In this document: one piece after another, positions 33,620 through 44,731 of the stretch
Position numbering within the stretch: the first letter of the stretch is position 1
Layout of the letters: the number at the start of each line of letters is the position of its first letter
Source of the DNA: Humulus lupulus
Lineage: Eukaryota > Streptophyta > Magnoliopsida > Rosales > Cannabaceae
Reading direction: 5' to 3'
Length of the DNA stretch: 64,000 bases
Assembly (NCBI RefSeq): GCF_963169125.1
Contig: NC_084795.1
Location: forward strand, 146,426,766-146,490,765
Program-made: the position numbers and the translations under genes
Notes under the pieces: generated by a model
What the model was told of the DNA's origin: nothing
Databases searched by the model: none
What the model saw: the letters and a program-made list of their open reading frames with translations, nothing else

Positions 33620-34241
33620 TGTTTACCCAAAAATGGTTTTTGATAACGTGGCAAAGATTATTTACACATGGATTGACACGTGGCAGAATTAAAGGGCAAA
33701 GGTGCTGTTTGACTATTGACCAAAAGCGCGCCTCATCGTCAGTGTTAATTTTTTATACGACCAGGCTGGTCGTGAAGCCCGATTTATTTCCTTCTTAAGT
33801 TGTAATCTAATATTAACTGCATTTGAATATTTCTTCATAATGATCCTTGATACGCGATTGTTAAGGAAAGATAGGACACGTTAGCATGTGTAACTCTCCT
33901 TGAGCCTATAAATATGCATGGAATAGCTCAAGAAAGGGACTTTTGATTCATTAGCTTTTTTGCTTAAGATTGAGAGAAAAAGAGCTAAAGTGAGTTGTTA
34001 CCATCTTATTGTATTACGTCTAAGGTTTGTGAAACTCAAGAACCCTAGTTCTTTGATCACAACTTTAAGATTCAATAATAACAATATCACTAAGTGGACG
34101 TAGGTCATTACCAATCACTGGGGCCGAACCACTATAATTCCTTGGTGTTTTTTCCCTTTCCATTAGATTATCTTTCCAAGCGTCATTCTATATCCTGTCG
34201 TATTCTTGACTCCGTGTCATTGGCTAATTCAAGGGTCAACA
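33620..34241 (+). repeat. Tat-B 5' LTR
   Basis: It runs TGTTTACCCAAAAATGG to AGGGTCAACA. TATAAATA is at 33907-33914, with polyadenylation-like AATAAT words near 34075. Length equals the 3' LTR. Confidence 0.93.
33907..33914 (+). promoter_or_regulatory. Tat-B TATA box
   Basis: CCTATAAATATGC is conserved in the 3' LTR at 45019-45026. It probably drives the genomic transcript. Confidence 0.7.
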
Positions 34242-34278
34242 TTCTGGTGCTTTCATTGAGAGCTGGTGAAAGAATCTA
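34242..34278 (+). promoter_or_regulatory. Tat-B primer site region and short leader
   Basis: TCTGGTGCTTTCATTGAGAG directly follows the LTR and precedes the gag ATG by about 16 bp. This word is common after 5' LTRs of Tat/Retand-type elements and is where the primer site should lie. I cannot name the matching tRNA with confidence. The leader is unusually short. Confidence 0.55.
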
Positions 34279-36639
34279 ATGGCAAAAACATCCAAGAGGA
34301 CAGGACAGGCCGCTGGCGCTGCATCATCCCAGCCTCCTCCTCCAAATGTGGCTGAGGACGAACCCCACTTGGAGTTTGATGAGGAGGAGTTAGATTCTGA
34401 AACCTTGAAGGCAATGCTGGGGGTGTTGCAGGATGAGTTGCCCAATCTGAGGGCCAATCAAGAGAATGCTGCAGAGATAATGACATCGCAACAAAGAGAA
34501 ATAGAGCGCCAGCATCAGGAGCTGAGCGAGCGGTAGGCTGAGATGGATCGTCGACAGAGGGATGCCATGGCTGCCCTTGAAGCAGCCATCCAACTGCCTA
34601 GGAATCAGGCTGCGCCAGCCTCCCAGCTAGACCAGCCACCAAACGGGCCGCCTCAAAGGGGTCCCAATCCTAGTCCTCTGCTCTAGCCTGTAAGCCCTCA
34701 AAGGCCGGAGCAGCCTCCTGTGGCTCAGGATGATGTCCCGCCTAGGGATCCTGAGTAGCAGCCTCCATCTCAGGCTGGTCGAGGCAATCCCCAGCGCCCG
34801 AGGCAGAATAGGGCCGGGCAACCGCCCTACAGCCCTAGACGCCCAGGGGATGAAGAGCCACATCCACCGAGTAGGGGGCAGTGTCCTTCTGCCAACAGAA
34901 GGAACTCCGAGACAGGCTCTGCGGTCAGGGGCCCCCACGGCATAATAATGCACGGGGACCCACTGACCAGCGCAGGCCTCCCCCTGACGCTCAGGAAATG
35001 CCAGCCCGAGGAGGCAACAAAGTGAATAGCCAGTCACACCATAGTCAGCCACAATTCAGAGATGGCCACGAATACAATGAAGTTGATTCTGTCAGAAGAA
35101 ATGCTGGTCGGAGGAACGAAGAAAGAGGTGGAGGCTGGAGCCCCCCACCTAGAGAGGATCGGCCAGCGGGCCATAATGCTGGGGGGCAGCCTAGGCAGCA
35201 GAACGTCTTTAGTCGGCTGGGAGCCAGCGAGTATCGACGAAGAGACGATGATCTGAGGGACGTACTTAACGACCACCGAGAAAGGCACGATGAGTATGTT
35301 CCCCCGGCACCAGTGGTCCCAGCAATCCCAGAAGCTGTTTAGGCTCAGATCGATGCCCTGAACCAGGCAGTGCAGCAGCTGGTCGGGGGGCGAACATCCC
35401 ACATTGAGTACGATCGAAGGAGAGGCACCCCCTTCGTACAGAGGATTGCTGTGGCTGATACCCCCAGTAAATTCAAGATGCCAACACTGCCAAATTTTGA
35501 CGGGTATGGAGACCCGGTATCACACGTTAATAAGGTTGAGATACAAATGGATACATAAAAGGTGTCAGAAGATGCCTGCTGCCGCATCTTCCCCGCAACG
35601 CTGTCTAACACTGCTCAAGAGTGGTTCTTTAAGTTCCCTCCTGCTAGTATAGTATCATGGGAAATATTTGTAAAGGAGTTTTACTGACAGTTCTATGCGG
35701 GTTGCGTGCACCCCACTGAGGCAAACCAACTGGTCGAGATACGCCAGAAAGAGGGAGAGCCCTTGAAGGAGTATGTTCAGTGCTTCATGCGAGTTGCAGC
35801 TGGAACCAAGACTGTGGGCGATGAAGGTAAGATGATGAACCTAACTGCTGGGGTTAGACGCCATTCACCCCTCTGGAGCAGCCTCCGAAAGAATGGGGTA
35901 AGAAGCACCCAAGAGTTCTTAGATCAAGCTGATCGGTACATCAAGCTCGAAGACGCGATTGCCAACGAAGGGAAATCACCAACAAAAGACAAGGGGCCCA
36001 AGGAAGAACCCGCCAAAGCTTCCAATGGGTCGGAAAAACCCAATGGCGATGGAAAAGGCAACGGGAATGGCAATGGTAGAAATGGTGGAAAGCGGGCGAA
36101 CAACGAACCCTCGACCTCTGAGAGTAAGTGCCCCAAAGGAAATCGGTAAGAACCGAGATTCACCAACTACATTGCCCTTGTTGAAAACCGAGCTGAGGTC
36201 TACCAGGTGACCAGCTCAAGCGTGCCCTACAAACGACTGCACCTATAAGGAAAGATATCTCCAAGAGAGATACCACGAAGTTCTGTCGTTTTCACAATGA
36301 CTACGAGAACGACACTAACGAGTGTAACCAGCTGAAGGACAGAATTGAGTTCCTGATAAGGCAGGGACATTTAAGAAGATATGTGCGAACCGCAGGAGGT
36401 TCTCAGCGAGAGGCTCAAGGTGGCAATGAGCTGGAGCCTGCATGCCAACGCTCGCCACCTTTACATCCAGCTCCTATGGCAGGCACTCTACTCACCATCT
36501 ACGGAGGCCCACATCTTGCAGGAGTTAGTGGGAAGGCAAGGGAACGATACGCTCGAACCCAGTGCCACGACCAAGACATCAAGATGATGAGTGTCGAGGA
36601 TCGAGCACCAAAAAAGGCTCGAACATAGGAGGAACTGAT
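34279..36639 (+). pseudogene. Tat-B gag
   Basis: It starts at ATG 34279 (MAKTSKRTGQAAG), the first ATG after the LTR. The N-terminal part is acidic then coiled-coil (QQREIERQHQELSER), followed by a Pro/Gln/Arg-rich stretch. A frameshift lies near 34880. The capsid follows: KFKMPTLPNFDGYGDP, AQEWFFKFP, VHPTEANQLVEIRQKEGE, EFLDQADRYIKLEDA. Another shift near 36200 leads to CRFHNDYENDTNECNQLKD, a His/Cys segment, and GHLRRYV. In-frame stops include TAG at 34534, 34675, 34757 and 35340, TAA near 35556 and TGA near 35685. Most fit Gln or Arg codons with one C to T change. Confidence 0.85.
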
Positions 36640-37207
36640 AACCTTCTCTGACGACGACGCCCAGCACGTGCGATTCCCACACTCCGATTCGCTGGTCATG
36701 GACGTACAGATTGCAAACATGATGGTAAAAAGGGTGTTGGTTGATACAGGAAGTTTGGTCAACATCCTATACAAGTCTTCATTGGAAACAATGAAGTTGT
36801 CTGTGAAGGACCTGGAGCCATGCAACCAAACCATTTATGGTTTCTTCGGAGAAGGGCTCGCCTCAATAGGATCGATTAGACTCCCAATTACAGTAGGCAC
36901 TGCACCTGCTAATAGGACATTACTCACTACTTTTATAGTAGTTGATTGTCCTTCGGCATACAAAGCTATAATTGGAAGACCAATTTTGGTCGACCTACGA
37001 GCCATCACCTCGATATGGCACCTCGCCATGAAATTCCCAATGGACATAGGGATAGGATGCGTATTGGGAAACCAGAGGGAAGCGAGGGAGTGCTACAATG
37101 CCTCGATCACCAAAGCAAAGAAGAGTGTATCGAGAGACACCACCGTAAAGGAGTTGCAAGTGGCGACTGATGTCCAGGCCCACTCGAGTGATAATGTCAC
37201 CAAGTAG
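36640..37207 (+). pseudogene. Tat-B aspartic protease
   Basis: Open from 36668. The active site DTGSLVNILY follows RVLV, then TIYGFFGEGLASIGSI and SAYKAIIGRPILV. It is in the same frame as the reverse transcriptase downstream, separated from it by a TAG at 37205-37207. A TAG also precedes it near 36627. Retropepsin of the family, processing Gag-Pol in the particle. Confidence 0.87.
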
Positions 37208-38157
37208 GGCGTTGCCCAAAGTGAGGATAGGGACTTAGATCCTCGCTTTGGGGATTTTGAAGAAGGAGTGGGAACCATTGAGGACCTTAAAGAGGTCCAA
37301 CTCGATGAAGAAAATCCGACCAGAGTTGTGAAAGTCGGTAAAAACTTAGAGACAACAACAAAACAAGCACTGGTGGAGTTTTTAAGGAGGAACCAAGAGG
37401 TCTTTTCCTGGTCGCACAAAGACATGGTCGGGATAGATCCGGTAGTCATCAGCCATGCCCTAAACATCGAAAAGATTTTTCCACCAGTACAACAAAAAAT
37501 AAGGCTTCTCGACAAAGATAGATCGAGGGCCTTGAAAGAGGAAGTCGAGAAGCTGAAGGAGAATGGGTTTATCAGGGTGGCGTTTTATCCATCGTGGGTC
37601 TCTAATCCAGTACTAGTGCCTAAGCCAAACGGAAAATGGCGTATGTGCATGGATTTTACATACCTAAATAAAGCCTTCCCCAAAGACTGTTTCCCACTCC
37701 CAAGGATCGACCAGCTGGTCGATGCTACTGCAAGGCATGAGATCCTCTCATTCATGGATGCGTACTATGGGTATAATCAAATTAGTATGCATCCCCCTGA
37801 TGAAGATCACACTAGCTTTCGGACTGATACATGGCTCTACTGTTACAAAGTGATGCCCTTCAGTTTGAAAAACGCTGGTGCGACTTACCAGAGACTCGTC
37901 AACCACATGTTTAAGGAGCTGATTGGCACAAACATGGAGGTCTATGTCGACGACATGCTGGTCAAGTTGAAGAAAGCAGAAGGGCATGTAAGGGATTTGC
38001 AGGAATGCTTCAACATCTTGAATAAATATCAGATGAAGTTAAATCCCCTTAAATGCTCCTTCGGAGTGGCATCAGGGAAGTTCTTGGGATTTATAGTTAA
38101 CTTGAGAGGAATTGAAGCCAATCCCGAGAAAATTAAGCCTTGGTCGATATGAAGTCG
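37208..38157 (+). pseudogene. Tat-B reverse transcriptase
   Basis: Long open stretch 37268-38152. Motifs in order: ALVEFLRRNQEVFSWSHKDM, GFIRVAFYPSWVSNPVLV, KPNGKWRMCMDFTYLN, FPLPRIDQLVDATA, SFMDAYYGYNQISM, VMPFSLKNAGATYQRLV and the catalytic VYVDDML with intact YVDD. Then come FLGFIVNLRGIEANPEK. A frameshift near 38145 joins it to the RNase H part. It is the best-kept polymerase of the window. Confidence 0.92.
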
Positions 38158-38780
38158 CCAGCAAAGGTCAAGGATGTTCAAAGCTTAACTGGAAGAATTG
38201 CCGCTCTTAGTAGATTTATTTCAAAGTCAACAGATAAATGCGTCCCATTCTTCAATCTACTTAGAGGCAATAAGAGGTTCGAATGGACAGAGGAGTACGA
38301 ACGGGCCTTTCAAGCACTGAAAACACATATGGCGCAAGCACCCATCCTGTCAAAGCCGGTCGATAAAGAAACTTTGTTCATCTACCTGGCAATCACGGAA
38401 TACGCTGCTAGTGCCGTTTTAGTAAGGGAAGAAGAAGGCATGCAGAAGGCTGTCTACTACGTAAGCAAAAGGCTGATTTGAGCAGAACAGCGGTACCCGT
38501 CCATTGAGAAACTAGCCCATTGCCTAGTTTTGGCCTCTAGGAAGCTGCGACCTTACTTTCAAGCTCATCCAATTACGGTCTTGACCGACCAGCCTCTTCG
38601 ACAAGTCTTGCAAAAACCATAGGCTGCAGGTAGATTGTTAAAATGGGTAGTCGAACTCGGGCAGTTCGACATATCTTACTTGCCGCGAGCACCGAGAAAA
38701 GGACAAGCCTTGGCTGACTTCATTGTGGAATTCACTGAACTTATGAATGGCGAGCAGACTGAAGAGCCCAACGAGTCTGA
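38140..38780 (+). pseudogene. Tat-B first RNase H
   Basis: It begins with the connection SLTGRIAALSRFISKS and FFNLLRGNKRFEWTEE, then the RNase H fold: LFIYLAITEYAASAVLV, AVYYVSKRLI, stop TGA, EQRYPSIEKLAHCLVLA, ITVLTDQPLRQVL, stop TAG, AAGRLLKWVVELGQFDI and YLPRAPRKGQALADFI. The first catalytic Asp position is Tyr-Leu, as is common for the degenerate first RNase H of Tat elements. It links RT to the second RNase H. Confidence 0.85.
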
Positions 38781-39266
38781 ATGTCAAATCCAAGCACCCA
38801 TGTGGAAATTATTTACAGACGGTTCTTCTAACAAGTGCCACGCTGGGGCAGAGTGATATTGATAATGCCAGAAGGGCATCGATTTCACTGTGCAATTAGA
38901 TTTGACTTCACTGCTTCTAACAATGAGGTCGAGTATGAAGCACTACTCGCTGGATTGCAGTTAGCCAAGGATATGAATATAAAAGTGCTCGACATCTATA
39001 GTGATTCTCAGCTGGTGGTGAATCAAGTCGTGGGAGAATACCAGGCGCGAGGTTTAAAGATGGTTGCCTATCTGAACAAAACAAAGGATCTATTGGCTCA
39101 GTTCGACAAATACAATCTCCAGCAAGTACCTCGCGATTAGAATTCCAACGCGGACGCTTTGGCCAAATTAGCAAGTGCGAAGGATGCTGATACTCTGAAC
39201 ATAGTACCAGTAGAGCGACTATCTGTACCAAGCATCCAAGCAAAAGAGACCACTCTGGTAATCTAG
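38781..39266 (+). pseudogene. Tat-B second (archaeal-type) RNase H
   Basis: The domain starts WKLFTDGSSNK (catalytic Asp). A frameshift at about 38850 follows, then RFDFTASNNEVEYEALLAGL (Glu), YSDSQLVVNQV (Asp) and NSNADALAKLAS. The presence of two RNase H domains in tandem is the clearest Tat-lineage mark. Stops: TAG at about 39138 (NSN follows) and TAG at about 39264, both Gln to stop by C to T. Confidence 0.88.
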
Positions 39267-40514
39267 ATGGCAGATACGTGGATGGCACCATATGTAGAGT
39301 ATCTAATGCATGGTGTGTTACCAACGGACAGGAACAAAGCCAGGACCCTTCAGCGGCAAGCTGCTAGGTATATCCTGGTCGATGGAATCTTGTATCGAAG
39401 GGGATATTCAATGCCACTCCTCAGATGTATTACAAAGGAGAAAGCCAAAGAATTGATGAAAGAGGTACACGAAGGATTTTGTGGAGACCACGCTAGGGGG
39501 CAGAGTTTGTCAAAAAAGATCCTAAGGCAAGGATATTTCTGGCCAACGATGAATGAAGACTCGATGGAATTCGTGCGAAAGTGTGATAAATGCCAAAGAT
39601 TCTCCAAAATCCCACGATCAGCCCCCAATGAGCTTAAACAAATGCAAAGCCCATAGCCGTTTACAGTTTGGGGTATCGACCTAATCAGATCTTTGCCCAC
39701 GGGAAAAGGCGGTGTCAAATATGCTATGGTTGCCGTCGACTACTTCACCAAATGGGCCGAAGCTGATCCACTTGCAACCATAACAACCAAGAAGGTGCTG
39801 GATTTTGTGATAAAAAACATCATTTGTCGCTATGGATTGCCAAGGAAGATCGTCTCGGATAATGGCACCCAGTTTGATAGTGATTTATTCACGGATTTCT
39901 GCGAGCGACATGGTCTTATCAAGAGGTTCTCTTCAGTTGCTCATCCCCAAGCGAATGGACAAGTTGAAGCAGTCAACAAAATGCTTAAGGATACACTAAA
40001 GAAAAGGCTTGAAGAAGCTAAGGGGGCGTGGCCAGAACAATTGCCTGAAGTACTTTGGTCGTACATAACTTCCCACCGAACAGCAACGAGTCATACTCCA
40101 TTATCTTTGGCTTATGGATATGAAGCTGTGTTGCCTGTTGAGTTAGATCCGCCTTCGCATCGCAGAATAACGTACGATCAAGATTTGAACAGCCAGCTAT
40201 TGATGGAATCCCTTGACTCAATCGATGAGAAACGTGAACAAGCCCAACTCTGAGTAGCTGCGTACCGGCAGAAAGTCGCCCGGTATTTCAACTCTAAAGT
40301 GCGAGAAAGAAAGTTCAGCGTTGGAGATCTTGTACTCCGAAGAGTTTTTCTAAACTCACGTGACCAAGCTACTGGAGTGCTCGGACCTAATTGGGAAGGG
40401 CCATACCAGATTGAAGAAGTCCTTCACCCGGGCACCTATAAACTTGCTTGCTTAAACGAAGATCTCGTTCCTCGCTATTGGAATGGAGAACACCTGCACA
40501 AGGACTATCAATAA
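39267..40514 (+). pseudogene. Tat-B integrase
   Basis: It has a zinc finger (EVHEGFCGDHARG with both His, then CDKCQRF with both Cys) and a catalytic core with GIDLIRSLP (Asp), KIVSDNGTQFDSDLF (Asp) and GQVEAVNKMLKD (Glu). A C-terminal GPY/F-like part follows (GPNWEGPYQIEEV and LACLNEDLVPRYWNGEHL). Two stops occur: TAG before PFTVWG and TGA before VAAYRQK. No frameshifts. All catalytic residues are present. It ends with TAA at 40512-40514, marking the natural end of pol. Confidence 0.92.
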
Positions 40515-41203
40515 ATAATTCTTCTTAAAGAATTGGCTTGTATTAATTTTTCTTTTTACAAGTTTTGAAAAAGGGTTAGTCATTTTATGTGACCGATCGC
40601 TTATAAGTGTAAGATCTTATTGATCACTCGTATAGACATGTTTCGTCTATTGATCACTCGTATATTACGAGAAATATAAGGGACTGTGTGCAGCCAATCA
40701 TTTCTTGTCAATTATTATATTTATTACAAGTATTTTCTCATTACGTGTGTTGTTTTGCTGCATTATAATTTTAATTATATTTCTCTGAGCAGTAATGTTC
40801 GAATAGGTTCTGGTCAAGGCAAGTAACCAAGGACCTAAAGCTCCTCGATCACTTGGGGGGCATATAAGGTACAAGTAAGCAAAGCATATCGTTAAAAGGT
40901 ATGTAAACACATGAGTAAAATAAGTTAAAGCATGCTAGGGTACTTAGAGTATTTTTTCAAAATTTTGTTATTTTGTTAAATCAAACCAAAGTGCTATGCT
41001 AAGTTCGGTCATGCGAACAGATATTATAATAAAATAAAGAGATGTTATAATATCAAAAGCGAATTACTTTACACCGCGAGCAGTACTGCTCGGATGTAAT
41101 TGTCTGATTAAAAGGAAAATAACTGCTCGTGCAGCAATAAAAAATTAGTGTCTTTACATCACAACCAGTAGGTCATGTAATTAAAATATCAAAAGAAAAA
41201 AGA
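40515..41203 (+). other. Tat-B spacer between pol and antisense gene
   Basis: This is a non-coding 690 bp stretch. It contains the internal polypurine-like GATCACTTGGGGGGCATATAA at 40847-40867 and two copies of ATTGATCACTCGTAT near 40618 and 40649. The rest is AT-rich. I see no protein here. Confidence 0.7.
40850..40867 (+). promoter_or_regulatory. Internal polypurine-like tract of Tat-B
   Basis: CACTTGGGGGGCATATAA resembles the true 3' polypurine tract ACTTGGGGGGCAAATG at 44719-44734. Tat-A has the matching CACTTCGGGGGCATATAA at 54040-54057, also a few hundred bases after pol. Possibly a central polypurine tract. Confidence 0.5.
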
Positions 41204-43894
41204 CTAAGGGGTTGGAGGGTCTTGAGGAACGTCCTGGTCGACAGCTGCGCCATCTTCATTGTCTGCACCATCTATCCCTGTTGCCAGAGAAATCTCCGGG
41301 GAAGCAGGTACTTTAGCCCTCTCTTCTTCTTCCAGGCGAATGGCACACTGAGACATTAGAGTCTGCCTTAGGCGTTCTGACAGAAAGTTAAAGTTAGCCT
41401 CCCGGTTGTGCTTCCTGAACTCGTAGAAGCAAAGATAAGTGGCTTCCTTGTACTTCTCCAAGTTCTTGGCTTCAGCTTCCTCAAGCTCCTTCACGCGCTT
41501 TTCCTGCTCCTTTGTCTCCTGCTTGCTCGCAATCAAATCAAGATCGAGCTGTACGGATTGTTGGTAGTTGAGTTTGGCGCTTTCCCTAAATTTTTCCTTG
41601 TCTTCGTTGGATTTCTTCAGGCCATCCCGAACCTCCAGCAACTCCTCGGTCATAGTGGCTTTTTGCTCGAGCAGTTCCTCTTTCTGCTTAGACGACTCCG
41701 TATTCTTCTCAAGTAACTCGCCGTTCTGTTTAGTTAGCTCGTTGTTCCTCTCGAGCAACTCAGCATTTTTCTCTTCGAGTGCTTTCTTAGCCTCGGCGAG
41801 CCTGGTGTCGAAATTTTTGGCCCGGGACACCATCGCTTCAGCACGGCACTAGCCAGCAGTTATGGTCAGTAGTCCCTGTAATCAGATAAAAAAGGATAAA
41901 GTGATGGCAGAGAATCAAAAATAAATTATCTAGCATCAGGAGGTGACTTACGCTAACTATCTCGTTCAGCCCTCGGTTGAGTATTTGGTCAGGCTCCATG
42001 GAAAGGGTTTCAGTAATAGCCTCATGACTGCGTTTATGTTTGGAGAGCTTGTATATCCTCTCCCTGGCTGAGCTGACCATGATGCTGGACAGGGAGCCTT
42101 CAGGTTGAGTACGTTGTGTTTGGCTGCTAGGGGCCTGAGGAGTAGGCTGCTGGTCGACGGGTGTTGGAGGATTGGAATGTTGGTCGACCAGAGCAGTTGA
42201 GGCTGGCTGCTCGAGTGGCGATAGAGGTGGTGTGTTCTCCTTCGAAGGGACTGTGGCTGGAGGGTCATCAGTTCGAGCCTTCTTTGAGGCGGTTTTACTG
42301 CTCTCCCCTCGAGCCCTCTTGCTGTCCTTTTTCTTGCTAGAAGATGTGGCAGCAGCCTTGTAATGCTCGAACACGTCCTCAGAGTCCATATCTACACAAA
42401 AGGAAACAACACGAGCAGTGAGACAAGATATTTATATAGGGCTAAAAATGAAAGTGAAGAGATTATAAGTAAAGTACCCGTGCTAAAACTACTGGTCGCT
42501 ACATTACTTACTGAACTACTTACTGCTTGGAAGAAATCTGAACATAAGATTGGAGTATACTTAAAGTTGCCATCCCCATCAAATAGATGATAGGGAATTG
42601 GAAAACTATCTAAAAGTGAAAGATCAGTACCGTTCTCATCTGAAGACTCGTCGATGGGAGCGGGGGGTTCAATGGCCTTCTTTTTTCCTTTTCCCTTTGG
42701 GGCGGGGGGAGCAGCAGCCCGCAGAGTGCTGGAAGGTTCCCTGATTGTTACTCTAGTGGCCCTCCTCGAGAGAGGTTGTTCTACGGCTGGGTGCTGCTCG
42801 GGAACCTCTCCGCCGGTAGCACTCCCCATTGTTGACTCCCTCACATACTGATAAGGGGCCAAAAGGCCGACCAACCTAAGGTTAGCCTCTGTGACCAGAT
42901 GCTTGACACTTTTCTCCACGTCAGTCATACTGGCCAAGAGGGCTGATCTTAACTCCATGTCTGGAGTGGGGTCTGGTCACAACCATGGGCTTGAAAGGCA
43001 CTAAAAATCTAAGAAAATGTAGAGAAAAAATTAAAGAAAAACTGACAACTAGTGGTGCAAAGGCCTTACCTCCTTGCGTGAAGACCAGGTTGTTCGCAAC
43101 CATGTTGGTCGTGAGGAAGTACACCTGGTAGTACCTCCCCACATTCGATATGTGGGAGGTGTCGGTCAGGAAGGTGCGCCCTGTTTCCTGATGACAAAAA
43201 TGAAAGAACCCCGTACCTTCTTGGTTGGGATTAGACTTGAGGTCAAATAAGTAATTAACCTCATGGGGTGTTGGCACAAGCCATTTTTTATGGCTATATA
43301 GGATATAGAGTGCGGCGAGCATTCTATACCTGTTGGGGGTTATTTGGAAAGGGGCGACCCCAAAGTAGTTGAGCAACCCTTAGAAGAATGGATGAAGAGG
43401 CAAGGTAGCCCCTGCCTCAATATGGTATCTTGACCAGGCGTTGAAGACGCCTCCGGGAAAGTTCGCCCGTTGGTCTTGGTTGGGTCGAACTAATGTCACC
43501 CTCAGGAGTCCATATTTCCTAATGTAGTTGGTGATCATCTTGATCGTCACCCGGCTTTCAGAGACAACATACCATTCAACATCTGGTTGAATGGCATTTC
43601 AGGGCTGAGCATGAGTTTGGATATTGGGGTCGGGAGTATTTTCTGCTCGACCACTGGTGGAGGGAATTTCAGCCCGAGGAGCAGGCTGATTTGAAGGATT
43701 GAGAGATTTCTTTTTTTGGGCTGTAGTTTTTGCTTGAGCCATATTTTGAATAAGGGTAGATGGAGTGTTTGAAGTGGCACGAGAAAAATGGATGTCAGGT
43801 ATTAGCGATGATGGTTGCTCCTTGTCCTCAAGAAGCTGAGCTAATAAGTCGTCGTCGATGGGTCTTTCTCCTCCCCACAGATCTTGCAGGAAAT
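41204..43894 (-). pseudogene. Tat-B antisense gene, four readable exons
   Basis: Minus-strand exons 43070-43894, 42478-42972, 41952-42391 and 41204-41875 join in consistent phases. Introns are 97, 86 and 76 bp, with donors GTAAGG, GTACTT and GTAAGT and acceptors ending CCAG, GTAG and ACAG. From ATG 43742 the joined frame is about 760 codons. Stops sit in exon 1 (TGA and TAA) and exon 4 (TAG). Exon 1 contains YHIEAGATLPLHPFF and LLNYFGVAPFQITPNRYRML, resembling the plant 'putative gypsy-type transposon' domain (Pfam Transposase_28). Exons 2-3 are Ser/Pro/Lys rich with basic runs (KGKGKKKA, KKKDSKRARG) like nuclear signals. Exon 4 is a long coiled coil. Its function is unknown. Antisense genes here are known for Tat elements. 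Confidence 0.82.
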
Positions 43895-44345
43895 CTGCGA
43901 ACAGAGAAAGGGGAAGATAAGATGTAAAGCTTAAAAGCTTGTGTTGAAAGTTGGAATAACGTTGCTCGCATATACGACCAGCAACATTCTAACAGAAACA
44001 CTAAGTTCTATACGAGCATTTTGAAAAGCAGATTGAAAAGTGGAAGTAAAAAGTTTTTGGGAAAAAGCTTTTTCGACTCCGAAGGGGCGGGAAAAACCTA
44101 GTATTTCACCTAGCTTAAAAATCGAATTTTTACTTCGATTTTACGCTCTAAATCTACAATCTCGACTACCAAACTGGCTCCTAACTCCTACGGAACAATA
44201 TTTCACTACCCTATTAATCATCTGTCAACATGTAAACATTCCCCATCCATTTTCAGCCAAGAACACGAAAGGGTTCAGAGATGAAGGCAAGCAGGAAGCG
44301 GTTTAATATGGTAACTTAAAAAACAAGAAAGTTCATAAAACTTAC
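43895..44345 (-). other. Probable first intron of the antisense gene
   Basis: A consensus donor CTGA|GTAAGT lies at 44345 (minus). An acceptor TCTGTTCGCAG ends at 43895. The frame upstream of 44345 is open and joins in phase with exon 1. No ATG is present upstream, so the region 43743-43894 may be untranslated. Confidence 0.5.
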
Positions 44346-44490
44346 TCAGGTAAAGAGTGAAGTCCGAAGGTGAAAGCTTTAAACGTCCGCGTGTAGATGT
44401 TTGAAAATTTCTGGGCTCTGGAACACGAGTTCTTCAATGTTCTTTAGGAAGGAAAAAGTATGTAAAATGTGAAAAACGATTTTGAAGGGT

Positions 44491-44498
44491 CATTTATA
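44491..44498 (-). promoter_or_regulatory. Candidate TATA box for the antisense gene
   Basis: The minus strand reads CTAGTATAAATGACCC, about 150 bp upstream of the candidate first donor. The TATAAATG word and spacing suit a plant promoter lying between the antisense gene and the 3' LTR. Confidence 0.5.
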
Positions 44499-44720
44499 CT
44501 AGCTGAGGAGTGGTTACCAAGATAATCATTAAAGGTAATTTTTCAAGGAGTGGGGAAGTGTGATAGCCGTCAGACACATTCTCGGGAAACTGAAAGGACC
44601 TGATTAGACATGATTGGTCACATTTTTCGAGAAGGCATGGGCGGTTTTGACAGATTTCGTGGGGGTATTCGAAGAGTCGGTTTCTTAACTTTACTTATTA
44701 CTGGTCGCAATAAGTAAACT

Positions 44721-44731
44721 TGGGGGGCAAA
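44721..44731 (+). promoter_or_regulatory. Tat-B 3' polypurine tract
   Basis: TGGGGGGCAAA directly precedes the 3' LTR start at 44732. Confidence 0.85.

Noticed and set aside
34627..35402. Minus-strand frames of 120-140 codons opposite Tat-B gag
   Set aside because: Shadows of the gag coding region. No domain and no match to the antisense gene.
41204..41833. Host coiled-coil gene
   Set aside because: It lies wholly between pol and the polypurine tract of Tat-B, joins upstream exons of a Transposase_28-like gene, and has a counterpart in Tat-A.
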